A stretch of DNA of 64,000 bases from an uncultured Desulfobacteraceae bacterium (GCA_913060875.1 CAJXSL010000002.1:62001-126000); one strand, 5' to 3'. Positions 27,805 to 36,252 are shown, numbered from the stretch's first letter. The notes: generated by a model not told the origin, from the sequence alone. Numbers and translations are program-made.

Positions 27805-28419
27805 GTGGATCACTACCGTCATTTCAGCCAACTTCGCCAGCATGAGACGGAAGGTTGCGACTATATCATCCTGCACCGGACCGGAATTTCAGGTATTCTG
27901 GTAATGGCGCCGCACGGCGGCGGCATCGAACCCGGCACCGGTGATATCGCGGATGCCGTCGCCGGTCAGCACCACGCTTTTTATTGTTTCAAGGGTATCA
28001 AAAAGGCCGGCAACCGCATTCTCCATATCACCAGCAACCGCTTCGACGAACCCCTGGCGGCGGCCATGGCCCGGGAAGCTTCCTGGGTGTTGACCCTGCA
28101 CGGCTGCCGGGACACGTCCCCTGTCATTTGGGTGGGAGGCCGCGCCCTATCCCAGGGCGACCACATCATCGACAGCCTGCAGCAAGCCGGATTCCCGGCC
28201 CACCGTTGTGATCGCCCCGGATTGCGGGGCCTGCACCCGGACAATATCTGCAATCGCGGCCGCCGCGAAGCCGGCGTCCAACTGGAAATCAGCGCCGGTC
28301 TGCGGAACATGTTGTTTGCCGACCTCTATAAACGCCGCATAAGGGGACGTACGCCGCTGTTCCATCGTTTCGTGGATACCCTGGCAAAAACGCTGCCGGA
28401 ATGTGGCACCCCGAATTGA
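27805..28419 (+). CDS. Poly-gamma-glutamate hydrolase family protein
   Basis: The 204-residue protein matches the phage-type PghP/DUF867 family, zinc-dependent carboxypeptidase-like enzymes that cut poly-gamma-glutamate. Seen motifs are HETEGCDYIILHR, VMAPHGGGIEPGT with the zinc-type HGGG, FKGIKKAGNRILHITSNRFD, LTLHGCRD, and the C-terminal GVQLEIS with Glu as a likely base. The start is a GTG at 27805 with GGGAG upstream; a TTG at 27763 is also possible. A chromosomal gene in a Gram-negative with no prophage nearby is unusual. The substrate in this organism is unknown. Confidence 0.8.
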   Translation: MDHYRHFSQLRQHETEGCDYIILHRTGISGILVMAPHGGGIEPGTGDIADAVAGQHHAFYCFKGIKKAGNRILHITSNRFDEPLAAAMAREASWVLTLHGCRDTSPVIWVGGRALSQGDHIIDSLQQAGFPAHRCDRPGLRGLHPDNICNRGRREAGVQLEISAGLRNMLFADLYKRRIRGRTPLFHRFVDTLAKTLPECGTPN

Positions 28420-28594
28420 CAAAACCTCTCCGGCTCGCCCAGGTGCCGACCTCCTTGGATTGCAATTTAATCCCGGGGCGGCGTCGAAATAGGGTTGACC
28501 AACCCGTCCGGCTACGATAGCGCTGTAGATCAGCACCAACCGCACAAAACCAAATCGTCTTCATCGCACACCATCCACAGACAGGAGCACGCCC

Positions 28595-29089
28595 ATGCCC
28601 AATGAATTGGATAGCCGTATGAAGATGGCCATGGCGGCCGAATCCGCTTCGGCCGCCCGCAACCGCCTCTATGCCGCCAAAGCCAAAAAAGACGGGCAGG
28701 GTCAACTGGCCAAGCTCATGACCGCCATGGCAACGGGGGAGCAGATCAGCGCCCGGCGGGCCCTGATATACCTGCGGGGCAAAATCGGCCAGTCAGACCG
28801 CCACCTGGAATTCCTGCGTCAGCAAAAACAGGCTGCCGCCGCCCGGGAATACCCCGCCGCTCGTGAGGCCGCCGCCTCTGCCGGCGACCGCTCCGCTGGG
28901 GCCGCATTCGAACAATTCGAAAAAGTAAGTTACAATCATGCTTCGGTATTGGAAGATCCCGATATCGCCGGCGCCGAACACGAATTCTACGTCTGCCAGG
29001 TCTGCGGCTTCATCGCCGTGGATGTGGTCCCCGAAAAATGCCCGATTTGCGGCGCGGTTACGGGACGCTTCAAACAGGCCGCCCTTTAG
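28595..29089 (+). CDS. Rubrerythrin-like protein with C-terminal rubredoxin domain
   Basis: The 164-residue protein has a ferritin-like helical part (about 1-125) and a rubredoxin-type domain (about 133-158) with two CxxC pairs, CQVCG and CPICG. Rubrerythrins reduce peroxide in anaerobes with electrons from rubredoxin. Helix 1 keeps the AAESASAARNRLY pattern with its Glu. Helix 2 reads GEQISARRALIYLR and lacks the usual ExxH pair. The last helix still has a Glu and NHASVLE. The diiron site may be incomplete, so the activity is uncertain. The gene stands between PGA hydrolase and thioesterase genes. Confidence 0.78.
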   Translation: MPNELDSRMKMAMAAESASAARNRLYAAKAKKDGQGQLAKLMTAMATGEQISARRALIYLRGKIGQSDRHLEFLRQQKQAAAAREYPAAREAAASAGDRSAGAAFEQFEKVSYNHASVLEDPDIAGAEHEFYVCQVCGFIAVDVVPEKCPICGAVTGRFKQAAL

Positions 29090-29180
29090 AACCACGCGGC
29101 CCGACGTATCGGTGCGAAAGCCCCCCGCGATGACCCGGGCCGCCCTTGGATTCAACCCTATCCCCAGAGATGAGGACCCC

Positions 29181-29579
29181 ATGGACATTCGAACCCATCA
29201 TTTGATCGATCCGGAACTGTGCGGCCACCCGGTCGAACTGCGGCCGGGCTTCTGCCGGGTAAGCTTTACCGCCACAGAACGCATGGCCGCCGATGACAAA
29301 GGGTTGGTGCATGGCGGTTTTATCTTCGGCCTGGCGGACTACGCCGCCATGCTGGCGGTGAATGACCCCCATGTCGTTCTTGGGGCTGCCGAAGTGAAGT
29401 TTCTAAAACCGGTCGGCATCGGTGAAATCCTTTCCGCCTGTGCCACGGTCACTGCGGGGGCCGGAAAAAAACAAACCGTAGAGGTGGCCGTCGATCGTGA
29501 AGGACGCGCTGTTTTCGAGGGGACCTTCACGTGCTTTGTTCTGGATCGACATATCATGTCAAAGCAGGAACCGGCGTGA
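29181..29579 (+). CDS. Hotdog-fold thioesterase family protein
   Basis: The 132-residue protein belongs to the PaaI/4HBT superfamily. The signature VHGGFIFGLADYAAMLAV (about 42-59) carries the HGG and the helix residue Asp of the active site. AEVKFLKPVGIGEILSACATV follows, and then a beta strand. It likely hydrolyses acyl-CoA thioesters as a tetramer or hexamer. The start at 29181 is supported by GAGGA. A gap of 91 bases separates it from the rubrerythrin-like gene. Confidence 0.85.
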   Translation: MDIRTHHLIDPELCGHPVELRPGFCRVSFTATERMAADDKGLVHGGFIFGLADYAAMLAVNDPHVVLGAAEVKFLKPVGIGEILSACATVTAGAGKKQTVEVAVDREGRAVFEGTFTCFVLDRHIMSKQEPA

Positions 29580-29620
29580 CGCCGGCTCCGCTAAACCCAT
29601 TGGCCGCATCGTCTTTACCA

Positions 29621-29653
29621 GGGGCTTGCGGTACAGGCGTACCGCAGCGCCCC
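29621..29653 (+). terminator. Hairpin after the thioesterase gene
   Basis: GGGGC + TGCGGTAC (29621-29634) pairs with GTACCGCA + GCCCC (29639-29653) around a small internal loop, with a 4-base loop AGGC. It has no T-tract, so it may act as a Rho-aided terminator or 3' stabiliser. Confidence 0.45.
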
Positions 29654-29676
29654 TATGCCTTGCCAATGAACGTCTC

Positions 29677-29700
29677 GAACGCGTGAAATATCCGGGCTAT
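29677..29700. repeat. Dispersed palindromic repeat, copy e (half)
   Basis: CGAACGCGTGAAATATCCGG followed by GCTA is the right half of the repeat, including the GAACGCG centre. Confidence 0.6.
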
Positions 29701-29930
29701 AAACGCTTCCACAGCAGCGTTTGGATGGCCACGGCTTTTAACTTTTGAACGCGCGTCATTGCGTCTCATCCCTCCCGCTAACGCCAGCGGGCCTTTCCAC
29801 AATCGTGTACATGACTCCGTGCGGCCTATTTTTCGGGTCAACAACAACCCCGCAGTGAGGTTCTTCCCAGAAGGGCAGGCCTCGGGTCCTCCTCTCTTTA
29901 AGGGCGTTGATATCCCGTTTTGAGCTTTAG

Positions 29931-29969
29931 CCCGAATATTTCATCGCGAACGCGTGAGATATCCGGGTC
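29931..29969. repeat. Dispersed palindromic repeat, copy f (full length)
   Basis: The left arm CCCGAATATTTCATCGCG and the right arm AACGCGTGAGATATCCGGG form an imperfect palindrome of about 37 bases. This is the best full-length copy and defines the centre CGCGAACGCG. Confidence 0.75.
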
Positions 29970-30285
29970 AGGTTCCCTGGTCCCGCTCCGGGTACTGGCG
30001 GGTATGGACGGCATGAATCGCATCGTACGGGAAAGCCGGCCATGGGTCTTCACCAGGGGTGAATTGTTGGGCCAATGTTGAAATTAGATTAAAGATTAAC
30101 GCGTATTGGTCGATAACTCAAAACAGCAAGGCCGGCAAATACTCAAAATGAAAAGGGCGTCGCGAAATAAAGACACCTTAATATCAAAACAATTTTCTAT
30201 CACAAAAGTCACACCGATCGCGATGTAAAAAGCTGTGTATCTTTGGATAAAACTTCCAGACAGGGCCATTGTTGCGGAGGGTGAT

Positions 30286-30774
30286 ATGATCGACAGACAA
30301 AGGGGATGGCGCATGACCAGCGCCGCTGCCGTCGGCGCAGTCATCATTGCCACCATCATTGGCGGACCCCAGTTGGGTTCGGCCGAAGTCAGGACCTATG
30401 TGGGTGTTGAGGCCTGCATGGAATGTCACGAAGAAGAATATCAAAGCTACATATCCTATTCTAAAAAAGCACACTCCTACGACAGCGTCGACGTAATGCG
30501 CAAGGGGTTGTCCGAGAAGGAATACCTCGAATGCCTCCAATGCCACGCCACCGGATATGGCCAGCCCGGTGGTTTCGTCTCGGTGGCGGAAACCCCGCAT
30601 CTTCAGAACTTGGGCTGTGAGTCATGTCATGGACCCGGCAGTGATCATATCGACTCCGGGGACCCCGATGACATTATCGCCAACCTTTCGGTGGCTGACT
30701 GCGAGCGCTGCCACAACTCGGAACGGGTGGCCAATTTCAAATTCAAGCCGCTACTTTTCGGCGGGGCCCACTAA
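30286..30774 (+). CDS. Tetrahaem c-type cytochrome
   Basis: The 162-residue exported protein has a signal or anchor helix (about 11-34). It has four CxxCH haem-binding motifs at residues 44-48 (CMECH), 83-87 (CLQCH), 111-115 (CESCH) and 139-143 (CERCH). The spacing and the CESCHGPGSDH pattern resemble the cytochrome c554/NapC-type multihaem family. It should carry electrons in the periplasm. The start at 30286 has GCGGAGG upstream. A longer frame from 30235 lacks a Shine-Dalgarno sequence. It is 15 bases before the chemoreceptor gene that also has a haem motif. Confidence 0.88.
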   Translation: MIDRQRGWRMTSAAAVGAVIIATIIGGPQLGSAEVRTYVGVEACMECHEEEYQSYISYSKKAHSYDSVDVMRKGLSEKEYLECLQCHATGYGQPGGFVSVAETPHLQNLGCESCHGPGSDHIDSGDPDDIIANLSVADCERCHNSERVANFKFKPLLFGGAH

Positions 30775-30789
30775 AAACGACTGGAGGCC

Positions 30790-32265
30790 ATGATGAAGAC
30801 CCTTCTCCAAGCGATCCGACACCACCTGTGGGCCAAGGTCATGCTGGCGCTATTGCCGTTCGTCCTGTTGGTGGTTGGTTTTATGATTTACAGCAATATC
30901 CAGGCCCAAAACGAAATGCTCGACGATCAGACCGCGGCCAATGCCAACCTGACGGCCACGGCCATCGAAGGCGGCATGTTCGACGCCCTGGCCATCGGCA
31001 ATAACGACACCGTCCGCGCCCAGTTCGCTCGCCTGAATGAAAAGGTGCCCGATCTGGAAGTCCATATCTTTGATTTCAACGGCGACATCGCCTTCGCCAC
31101 CCGGGCCGAACGGGCCGGCGAAAACATCGCGGTGCATACTTTCAGTGAAAAGAGCCCCCCGGCCCTCGCAGCTCTGCTTGGAAAAGGCAGGATACCGGAA
31201 CAGGCCTTTACCGAAACCATCGACGGCAAGCCCTACCTGAGCATCTACCGCCCGATTTTAAACGAAGCCCGCTGCTATCACTGCCATGGTCAGTCGCGCA
31301 AGGTGCTGGGGGGTATCCACGTGCGCACCAGCACTGAAGATACGCATCTGGTCGCCGGTAGCATGCGCAACCGCAGCATTCTGATTGGCGCCGCGTCCGC
31401 TGCCCTGATGACCGTGCTGATCTACTTTCTGTTTCACCGTCTGGTCAATCGTCCGATTCGCCAAGTGCTGGCAGTGGCCGGCAGCATGCGCCAAGGCGAT
31501 CTGACCCATCGCATCGAGGTGAGGGGCCTCGATGAAATCAGCCACATGAGCGCCCGCATGAACCTGGTCAATGACAACCTGCGGGAGATGATCGGCGAAA
31601 TCGCCCTCGCTTCCCAGAGCGTGGCCGCATCCGCTTCCCAGCAGGCTGCCGCCCTCCAGGAAACCAGCGCCTCGCTGGAGGAACTTACGGCCATGGCCAG
31701 TCAAAACAGCGCGCACGCCAACCAGGCGAACCAGCTCATGACCGCGGCCATCGGCCAGGCCCAAAATGCCGGACGCTCCATGGACCGGCTTTCACAGGCC
31801 ATACAGCGCATTACCGACGCCAGCAGCAAAATCGCCAACATTGTCGGTACCATCGACGAAATCGCCTTCCAAACCAATCTGCTGGCCCTGAACGCGGCCG
31901 TCGAAGCCGCCCGCGCCGGAGAAGCCGGGGCCGGCTTTGCCGTGGTGGCCGACGAAGTCCGCAGCCTGGCCATACGGGCAGCGGAGGCCGCCCGCGAAAC
32001 CGCCGATCTTGTCGATGGCACCGTCAAAACCATCCAGGACGGCAACGCACTGGTCGGCAACACGGCCCAGGCTTTCAGCGAAGTGGTCGCCAATGCCAAC
32101 AAAGTGGCCGCCTTCATGAATGAAATCGCCAGCGCGTCCCAGGAGCAAACCGACGGTATCCGTCAGATCAACGTGTCAGTCACCGAAATGGACCGGGGCA
32201 CTCAGCAAAATGCCGCCACGGCGCAGCAGCTAACCGCCTCCACCGGGAGCTTCAAAGTGCACTGA
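30790..32265 (+). CDS. Methyl-accepting chemotaxis protein with periplasmic CxxCH haem motif
   Basis: The 491-residue transmembrane receptor has TM1 at about 15-36 and a periplasmic domain (37-196) with a c-type haem motif CYHCH at 162-166. TM2 follows (about 197-216), then HAMP (about 217-268) and the signalling domain. The last has the conserved tip EIAFQTNLLALNAAVEAARA. The layout is like the Geobacter GSU0582/GSU0935 haem-sensor chemoreceptors. It should bind haem c in the periplasm and report redox state or a gas to CheA. The adjacent tetrahaem cytochrome, 15 bases upstream, may donate electrons to it. No che genes are in the window. Confidence 0.92.
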   Translation: MMKTLLQAIRHHLWAKVMLALLPFVLLVVGFMIYSNIQAQNEMLDDQTAANANLTATAIEGGMFDALAIGNNDTVRAQFARLNEKVPDLEVHIFDFNGDIAFATRAERAGENIAVHTFSEKSPPALAALLGKGRIPEQAFTETIDGKPYLSIYRPILNEARCYHCHGQSRKVLGGIHVRTSTEDTHLVAGSMRNRSILIGAASAALMTVLIYFLFHRLVNRPIRQVLAVAGSMRQGDLTHRIEVRGLDEISHMSARMNLVNDNLREMIGEIALASQSVAASASQQAAALQETSASLEELTAMASQNSAHANQANQLMTAAIGQAQNAGRSMDRLSQAIQRITDASSKIANIVGTIDEIAFQTNLLALNAAVEAARAGEAGAGFAVVADEVRSLAIRAAEAARETADLVDGTVKTIQDGNALVGNTAQAFSEVVANANKVAAFMNEIASASQEQTDGIRQINVSVTEMDRGTQQNAATAQQLTASTGSFKVH

Positions 32266-32300
32266 GCCCTGATGCGGGCACCCCATCCGTGCCGTCGTGA

Positions 32301-32333
32301 TGCGGCCTCTGCCCCGGAAGGGGCAAGGCCGCA
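32301..32333 (+). terminator. Hairpin terminator after the chemoreceptor gene
   Basis: TGCGGCCT + TGCCCC pairs with GGGGCA + AGGCCGCA, a 14-bp stem with one bulged base and a GGAA tetraloop. It sits 36 bases after the stop. There is no T-tract. Confidence 0.6.
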
Positions 32334-32452
32334 ACGCGTTTAGCCGAAGGCATCGGGAAACCGCTTGCTTCGGCCCGGCCATCCTGCCCGACCCCGCGCT
32401 TGTCATACCCGCCCAGACGCATTAGCATTAATCCTTAAGGAGAAACCGCATC

Positions 32453-33238
32453 TTGAAACAACTTCCCGCTGTATTTATCTCGCATGGCATGCCCTCGATG
32501 GCGCTCGCGCCCGGCCCGACCGGACGCTTTCTGGCTTCCCTGCCCAAGCACATGGCCCGCCCCCGGGCCATCCTCTGCATCTCGGCCCACCTGGAAGGCA
32601 CCCGTGCCCTGCTGACCGCGGACAGCCAGCCGGAAACCCTGCACGACTACGGCGGTTTCGGCACGGCGCTGCATGCCATGCGCTACCCGGCACCCGGCCA
32701 TCCCAAGCTGGCCGAGCGCATCGTGACGCTCCTGCGGACGTCCGGAATCCCGGCCGATCCCCTGCCGGATCGCGGATTCGACCACGGCGCCTGGGTCCCG
32801 CTTTCGCTCATGTATCCGGAAGCCGACATTCCGGTGATCCAGCTTTCAATCCAGACCGGCGAACCCCCTTCCTATCATGTTGCATTAGGTCGCGCATTGG
32901 CCCCTTTGCGGGCGGAAGGCCTTTTGATTCTGGCCAGTGGCGGCGCGACTCACGATCTATCCGCCATGCCCGATCATCCGCGCACAGCCCCTCCGGAACC
33001 CTATGCCGAAGCTTTCGACGATTGGCTGGAAAACGTCATTACGGCCGGAGATGTCGACATCTTGCAGCATTACCGCCAGTCCGCGCCCCATGCCGAACGA
33101 AATCATCCTTACCCCCACGAGCATTTCCTGCCGCTTCTGATCGCTGCCGGCGCAGCCGCCCCGTCCACCGCAGGCCGCCGATTGCACCGGCATTTCGAAT
33201 ACGGCGTCCTTTCCCTGGCAGCCTACCGCTGGGATTAA
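32453..33238 (+). CDS. LigB-type extradiol dioxygenase (4,5-DOPA dioxygenase family)
   Basis: The 261-residue protein matches the class III ring-opening dioxygenases (YgiD/DODA). Metal ligand candidates are His in SHGMPS, SAHLEG, DHGAWVPL and GGATHDL. These enzymes use Fe(II) or Zn(II); bacterial YgiD cleaves DOPA or related catechols with O2. In an anaerobe the real substrate is unclear. The start is TTG at 32453, supported by AAGGAG ten bases upstream; no ATG gives the conserved N-terminus KQLPAVFISHGMPS. The stop codon lies inside repeat copy g. Confidence 0.88.
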   Translation: MKQLPAVFISHGMPSMALAPGPTGRFLASLPKHMARPRAILCISAHLEGTRALLTADSQPETLHDYGGFGTALHAMRYPAPGHPKLAERIVTLLRTSGIPADPLPDRGFDHGAWVPLSLMYPEADIPVIQLSIQTGEPPSYHVALGRALAPLRAEGLLILASGGATHDLSAMPDHPRTAPPEPYAEAFDDWLENVITAGDVDILQHYRQSAPHAERNHPYPHEHFLPLLIAAGAAAPSTAGRRLHRHFEYGVLSLAAYRWD

Positions 33239-33274
33239 CCCGAACATCGCGAACGCGTGACATATTCGGATTAA
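33235..33274. repeat. Dispersed palindromic repeat, copy g, containing a stop codon
   Basis: TTAACCCGAACATCGCGAAC followed by GCGTGACATATTCGGATTAA. The TAA at 33236-33238 is the stop codon of the dioxygenase gene. Both ends carry TTAA, so the palindrome is about 40 bases. Confidence 0.7.
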
Positions 33275-33450
33275 AGCCGTTGACCGTGGCATTCGCTTCT
33301 CTGGTTCCGGTTGGCCTTGTGGCTAAAGTCTGGTATTATGGCATTTGCCTCGCATTGGAAGTCATCGCCCTCTATTTCCTCATTTCCAGTGTCTGGTTCT
33401 GGATGATGTCAACACGGTCGGATGATCATTCGAAGGAGTGTAAAAGGTCT

Positions 33451-34014
33451 ATGAAAATTTACACCGGGGGTGGGGACCGCGGCCGGACCAGCCTGTTCAG
33501 CGGCGAGCGTATTGCCAAAGACGACGCACGGGTGGAAGCTTACGGCGATGTGGATGAGTTGAATTCTCTCCTGGGTGCTCTCATCGCCGCGCTGCCCGAA
33601 GACTGCGACGACAGGATCCGGGAACTCCAGCAGATCCAGGGGGATCTTTTCCGTGTGGGCGCCTGCCTGGCCACCTCCGGAGACGATCCCTCCTTTGAAA
33701 CCACCCGGGATCTGCCCCTGGAAAGCGCGCGTTTCCTGGAAGAAGCCATCGATCGAATGGACGACCAACTGCCCCGGCTGAACCGTTTCATCCTGCCGGG
33801 AGGGCATCCGGCCGCCTGCTGGAGCCATGTGGCGCGTTGCGTCTGCCGGCGCGCCGAACGCCATGCCGTCCGGATCGTCCGTCAATCCGCCGCCGACAGC
33901 CAGCCGTATACCGGAACCCTGACCTATCTGAACCGGCTTTCCGATTATCTCTTCGTGCTGGCCCGTTTTTGCAATCAGGCCACCCACACATCCGATATCT
34001 CCTGGACCCCCTGA
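33451..34014 (+). CDS. ATP:cob(I)alamin adenosyltransferase, PduO type
   Basis: The 187-residue PduO-type enzyme adds the adenosyl group of ATP to cob(I)alamin to make coenzyme B12. Family motifs are MKIYTGGGDRGRTSLFSG (ATP loop), VEAYGDVDELNSLLG, RFILPGGHPAACWSHVARCV and YLNRLSDYLFVLAR. A Shine-Dalgarno sequence AAAGG precedes the ATG. It ends with TGATG, overlapping the flavin reductase start by one base. In frame upstream (about 33285-33450) a hydrophobic stretch can be read, but the family starts at MKIYTGGG. It provides adenosylcobalamin for users such as a CarH-like regulator. Confidence 0.92.
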   Translation: MKIYTGGGDRGRTSLFSGERIAKDDARVEAYGDVDELNSLLGALIAALPEDCDDRIRELQQIQGDLFRVGACLATSGDDPSFETTRDLPLESARFLEEAIDRMDDQLPRLNRFILPGGHPAACWSHVARCVCRRAERHAVRIVRQSAADSQPYTGTLTYLNRLSDYLFVLARFCNQATHTSDISWTP

Positions 34015-34691
34015 TGACCAACGTTCATGCTTCTCCAGCCGGCCGTGTGCATACCAGCCGGATAACGCGGCGGGCCTGGCTTACCGAGGACACCTTCATC
34101 CTGGGGCTCGAACGACCTCACCCATTCGAATTCCAGGCCGGTCAGCACATATGCCTATTCCATGGCCAGACGACGCGGGACTACTCCCTCATCCCCGGGC
34201 GGCGCCACAACGAACTGACTCTTCTGATTCGTCGGGTGTCGGAAGGCCTTGTCTCGAATCAACTGAGCCGCTCCCCAGAAGACAGTCCAATTCAGTTTTC
34301 AGGCCCTCATGGATATTTTACTTTTCGTCCCTCCCCACGCCATCCGGTCCTGGTGGCTACGGGCACAGGGATTGCCCCTTTTGCCGCCATGTGCTTTTCA
34401 GGCCTGACCGGATTCACCCTTCTCCACGGCGTACGGCATCCCGGGGAGCTCTATTTCCGGAACCGCCTGGCACCGGCGGCGCGGCTTTACATGCCTTGCC
34501 TGACCTGCCATGGGGAAGACCTGCCCCAGGGAACCTTTCCGGGGCGTGTCACCGCTTATCTGGCAGATAAAATGGCGGTCGGCGAATATGATTTCTACCT
34601 GTCCGGTCGGCGGGAGATGATTGCCGAGGCCATCGCGATTATAGACCGTCGGTTTCCATCCTCTCGAATTTATTCAGAAACTTTTTTCTGA
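34014..34691 (+). CDS. FAD-dependent ferredoxin/flavodoxin reductase-like oxidoreductase
   Basis: The 225-residue protein belongs to the ferredoxin-NADP+ reductase superfamily. The FAD-binding barrel has FEFQAGQHICLF and RDYSLIPG. The NAD(P) domain has HPVLVATGTGIAPFAAM, with the GTGIAP loop. The C-terminal EYDFYLSGRREM binds nucleotide, and it ends with SETFF, typical of the family. No iron-sulfur domain is attached. It is translationally coupled to pduO (one-base overlap), which suggests it may supply electrons to reduce cobalamin to cob(I)alamin before adenosylation. That role is inference from context. Confidence 0.85.
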   Translation: MTNVHASPAGRVHTSRITRRAWLTEDTFILGLERPHPFEFQAGQHICLFHGQTTRDYSLIPGRRHNELTLLIRRVSEGLVSNQLSRSPEDSPIQFSGPHGYFTFRPSPRHPVLVATGTGIAPFAAMCFSGLTGFTLLHGVRHPGELYFRNRLAPAARLYMPCLTCHGEDLPQGTFPGRVTAYLADKMAVGEYDFYLSGRREMIAEAIAIIDRRFPSSRIYSETFF

Positions 34692-34790
34692 CAACCAAAT
34701 GAACCTTGACAAATACCCATGGTCCTTTTAAGACCTCGGGACGTCGTTGAAGGCTTTTTCTACCGCATTACCCAAGAAGGAGAGGCGCGC

Positions 34791-36170
34791 ATGAAGCACC
34801 GACAAATCACCTTGCCGGCCGATGAAATGCCCCGCCAATGGTACAACATTCTGGCGGACATCCAGATGAATCCTCCCCTGGGACCGGACGGCAATCCCAT
34901 TGCCCCGGACGACCTGGCACCGGTTTTTCCCATGAATCTGATCGAGCAGGAAGTCAGTACGGAACGCTGGATCGATATACCGGAACCCGTCATGGACGTC
35001 CTCAGCATCTGGCGGCCCTCTCCTCTGATGCGCGCCTATGGTTTTGAAAAAGCGCTTGGTACACCGGCCAAAATCTACTACAAAAACGAGGGTGTCAGTC
35101 CCCCGGGCAGTCACAAACCCAACACGGCCATTCCGCAGGCCTACTACAACAAAATTTTCGGCATCGAACGCATGACCACGGAAACCGGGGCCGGCCAGTG
35201 GGGCAGCGCCCTGTCCTTTGCCTGCTCGCAATTCGGACTGGAATGCCGGGTCTATATGGTGCGCATCAGCTTCGACCAGAAACCTTACCGTAAAGCCATG
35301 ATGGAAGCCTGGGGCGGCCGGTGCGTGCCGAGCCCCAGCACGGAAACCAAGGCCGGCCGGGATGCCCTGGCCATCGATCCGGATACACCCGGCAGCCTCG
35401 GCATTGCCATCAGCGAAGCCATCGAAGCGGCCGTGGCCGATACCAGCGGCAAGACCCGCTATTCTTTAGGCAGCGTTCTGAACCATGTCATGCTGCACCA
35501 GACCGTCATCGGCCTGGAGGCCAAGAAACAATTCAACCTGATCGGTGATTATCCGGATATCGTCATCGGCTGCGCCGGCGGCGGGAGCAATTTCGCCGGT
35601 CTGGCCTTCCCTTTCGTGTACGACAAGATCCATGGCCGCGACGTGGCCATCTACCCGGTGGAACCCATGGCCTGTCCCACCATGACGCGGGCGCCCTTTG
35701 TCTATGATCACGGTGACACGGCCGGCTACACCCCGCTTCTGCCCATGCACAGCCTGGGGCATGCCTTCGTGCCGCCGCCGATCCACGCCGGCGGACTGCG
35801 CTACCACGGTATGGCCCCCACCGTCAGCCAGTTGATCTCGGAAGGCCTGTGCGCGCCAAGAGCGGTGACCCAGACCGAAGCCTACGAAGCCGGCGTATTG
35901 TGGGCCCGTACCGAAGGGTTTATCCCGGCCCCGGAAACCACCAACGCCCTGGCCCAGGTGGTCAAGGAAGCCCGCCAGGCCAAAGAAGAAGGCCAGGCGA
36001 AAACCATTGTGGTCAGCTGGAGTGGCCACGGGTTGCTGGATTTGGGGGCTTACGACCGTTTTTTGGCCGGCGAGTTGAACGACGTTGCCATGCCGGACGA
36101 GGACTTGCGGCGTTCCCAGGAAGTTTTTGCCGATTTCCCCAAACCCAGCGAATTGAAGAGCACGCCCTAA
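34791..36170 (+). CDS. TrpB-like PLP-dependent enzyme (TrpB2)
   Basis: The 459-residue protein is a tryptophan synthase beta chain of the TrpB2 type, longer at the N-terminus than TrpB1. The PLP lysine is in [16 protein letters not shown]. The phosphate-binding loop [16 protein letters not shown] and [15 protein letters not shown] are clear. TrpB2 enzymes make tryptophan from indole and serine and usually act without TrpA; no trpA gene is adjacent. The start at 34791 has AAGAAGGAGAGG. A longer frame from 34719 is not supported. It lies 99 bases after the flavin reductase gene. Confidence 0.93.
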   Translation: MKHRQITLPADEMPRQWYNILADIQMNPPLGPDGNPIAPDDLAPVFPMNLIEQEVSTERWIDIPEPVMDVLSIWRPSPLMRAYGFEKALGTPAKIYYKNEGVSPPGSHKPNTAIPQAYYNKIFGIERMTTETGAGQWGSALSFACSQFGLECRVYMVRISFDQKPYRKAMMEAWGGRCVPSPSTETKAGRDALAIDPDTPGSLGIAISEAIEAAVADTSGKTRYSLGSVLNHVMLHQTVIGLEAKKQFNLIGDYPDIVIGCAGGGSNFAGLAFPFVYDKIHGRDVAIYPVEPMACPTMTRAPFVYDHGDTAGYTPLLPMHSLGHAFVPPPIHAGGLRYHGMAPTVSQLISEGLCAPRAVTQTEAYEAGVLWARTEGFIPAPETTNALAQVVKEARQAKEEGQAKTIVVSWSGHGLLDLGAYDRFLAGELNDVAMPDEDLRRSQEVFADFPKPSELKSTP

Positions 36171-36252
36171 CCCTGATGTATGCTAACGGGGCCGGTGAGA
36201 AGCCAATCTGTTTCCGCACCGGCCTCCATCCACGCCCGAGGAAAGGCCGCCA

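Larger units (their letters stand above)
29580..30285. other. 706-base non-coding gap with two palindromic repeats
   Basis: The stretch holds a hairpin (29621-29653), repeat copies e (29677) and f (29931), a small CCCGCT/AGCGGG stem (29774-29791) and an AT-rich last ~230 bases before the cytochrome gene. I found no convincing gene on either strand. The AT-rich end may carry the promoter of the cytochrome/chemoreceptor operon, but no consensus is clear. Confidence 0.55.

Noticed and set aside
32365-33450. Long frame upstream of pduO crossing the dioxygenase gene
   Set aside because: It is out of frame with a clear LigB-type gene and low in plausibility. Only the last part before pduO was kept as a weak finding.
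33837-34013. N-terminal extension of the flavin reductase
   Set aside because: The extension overlaps the C-terminus of PduO in another frame; the one-base overlap start at 34014 fits the family.
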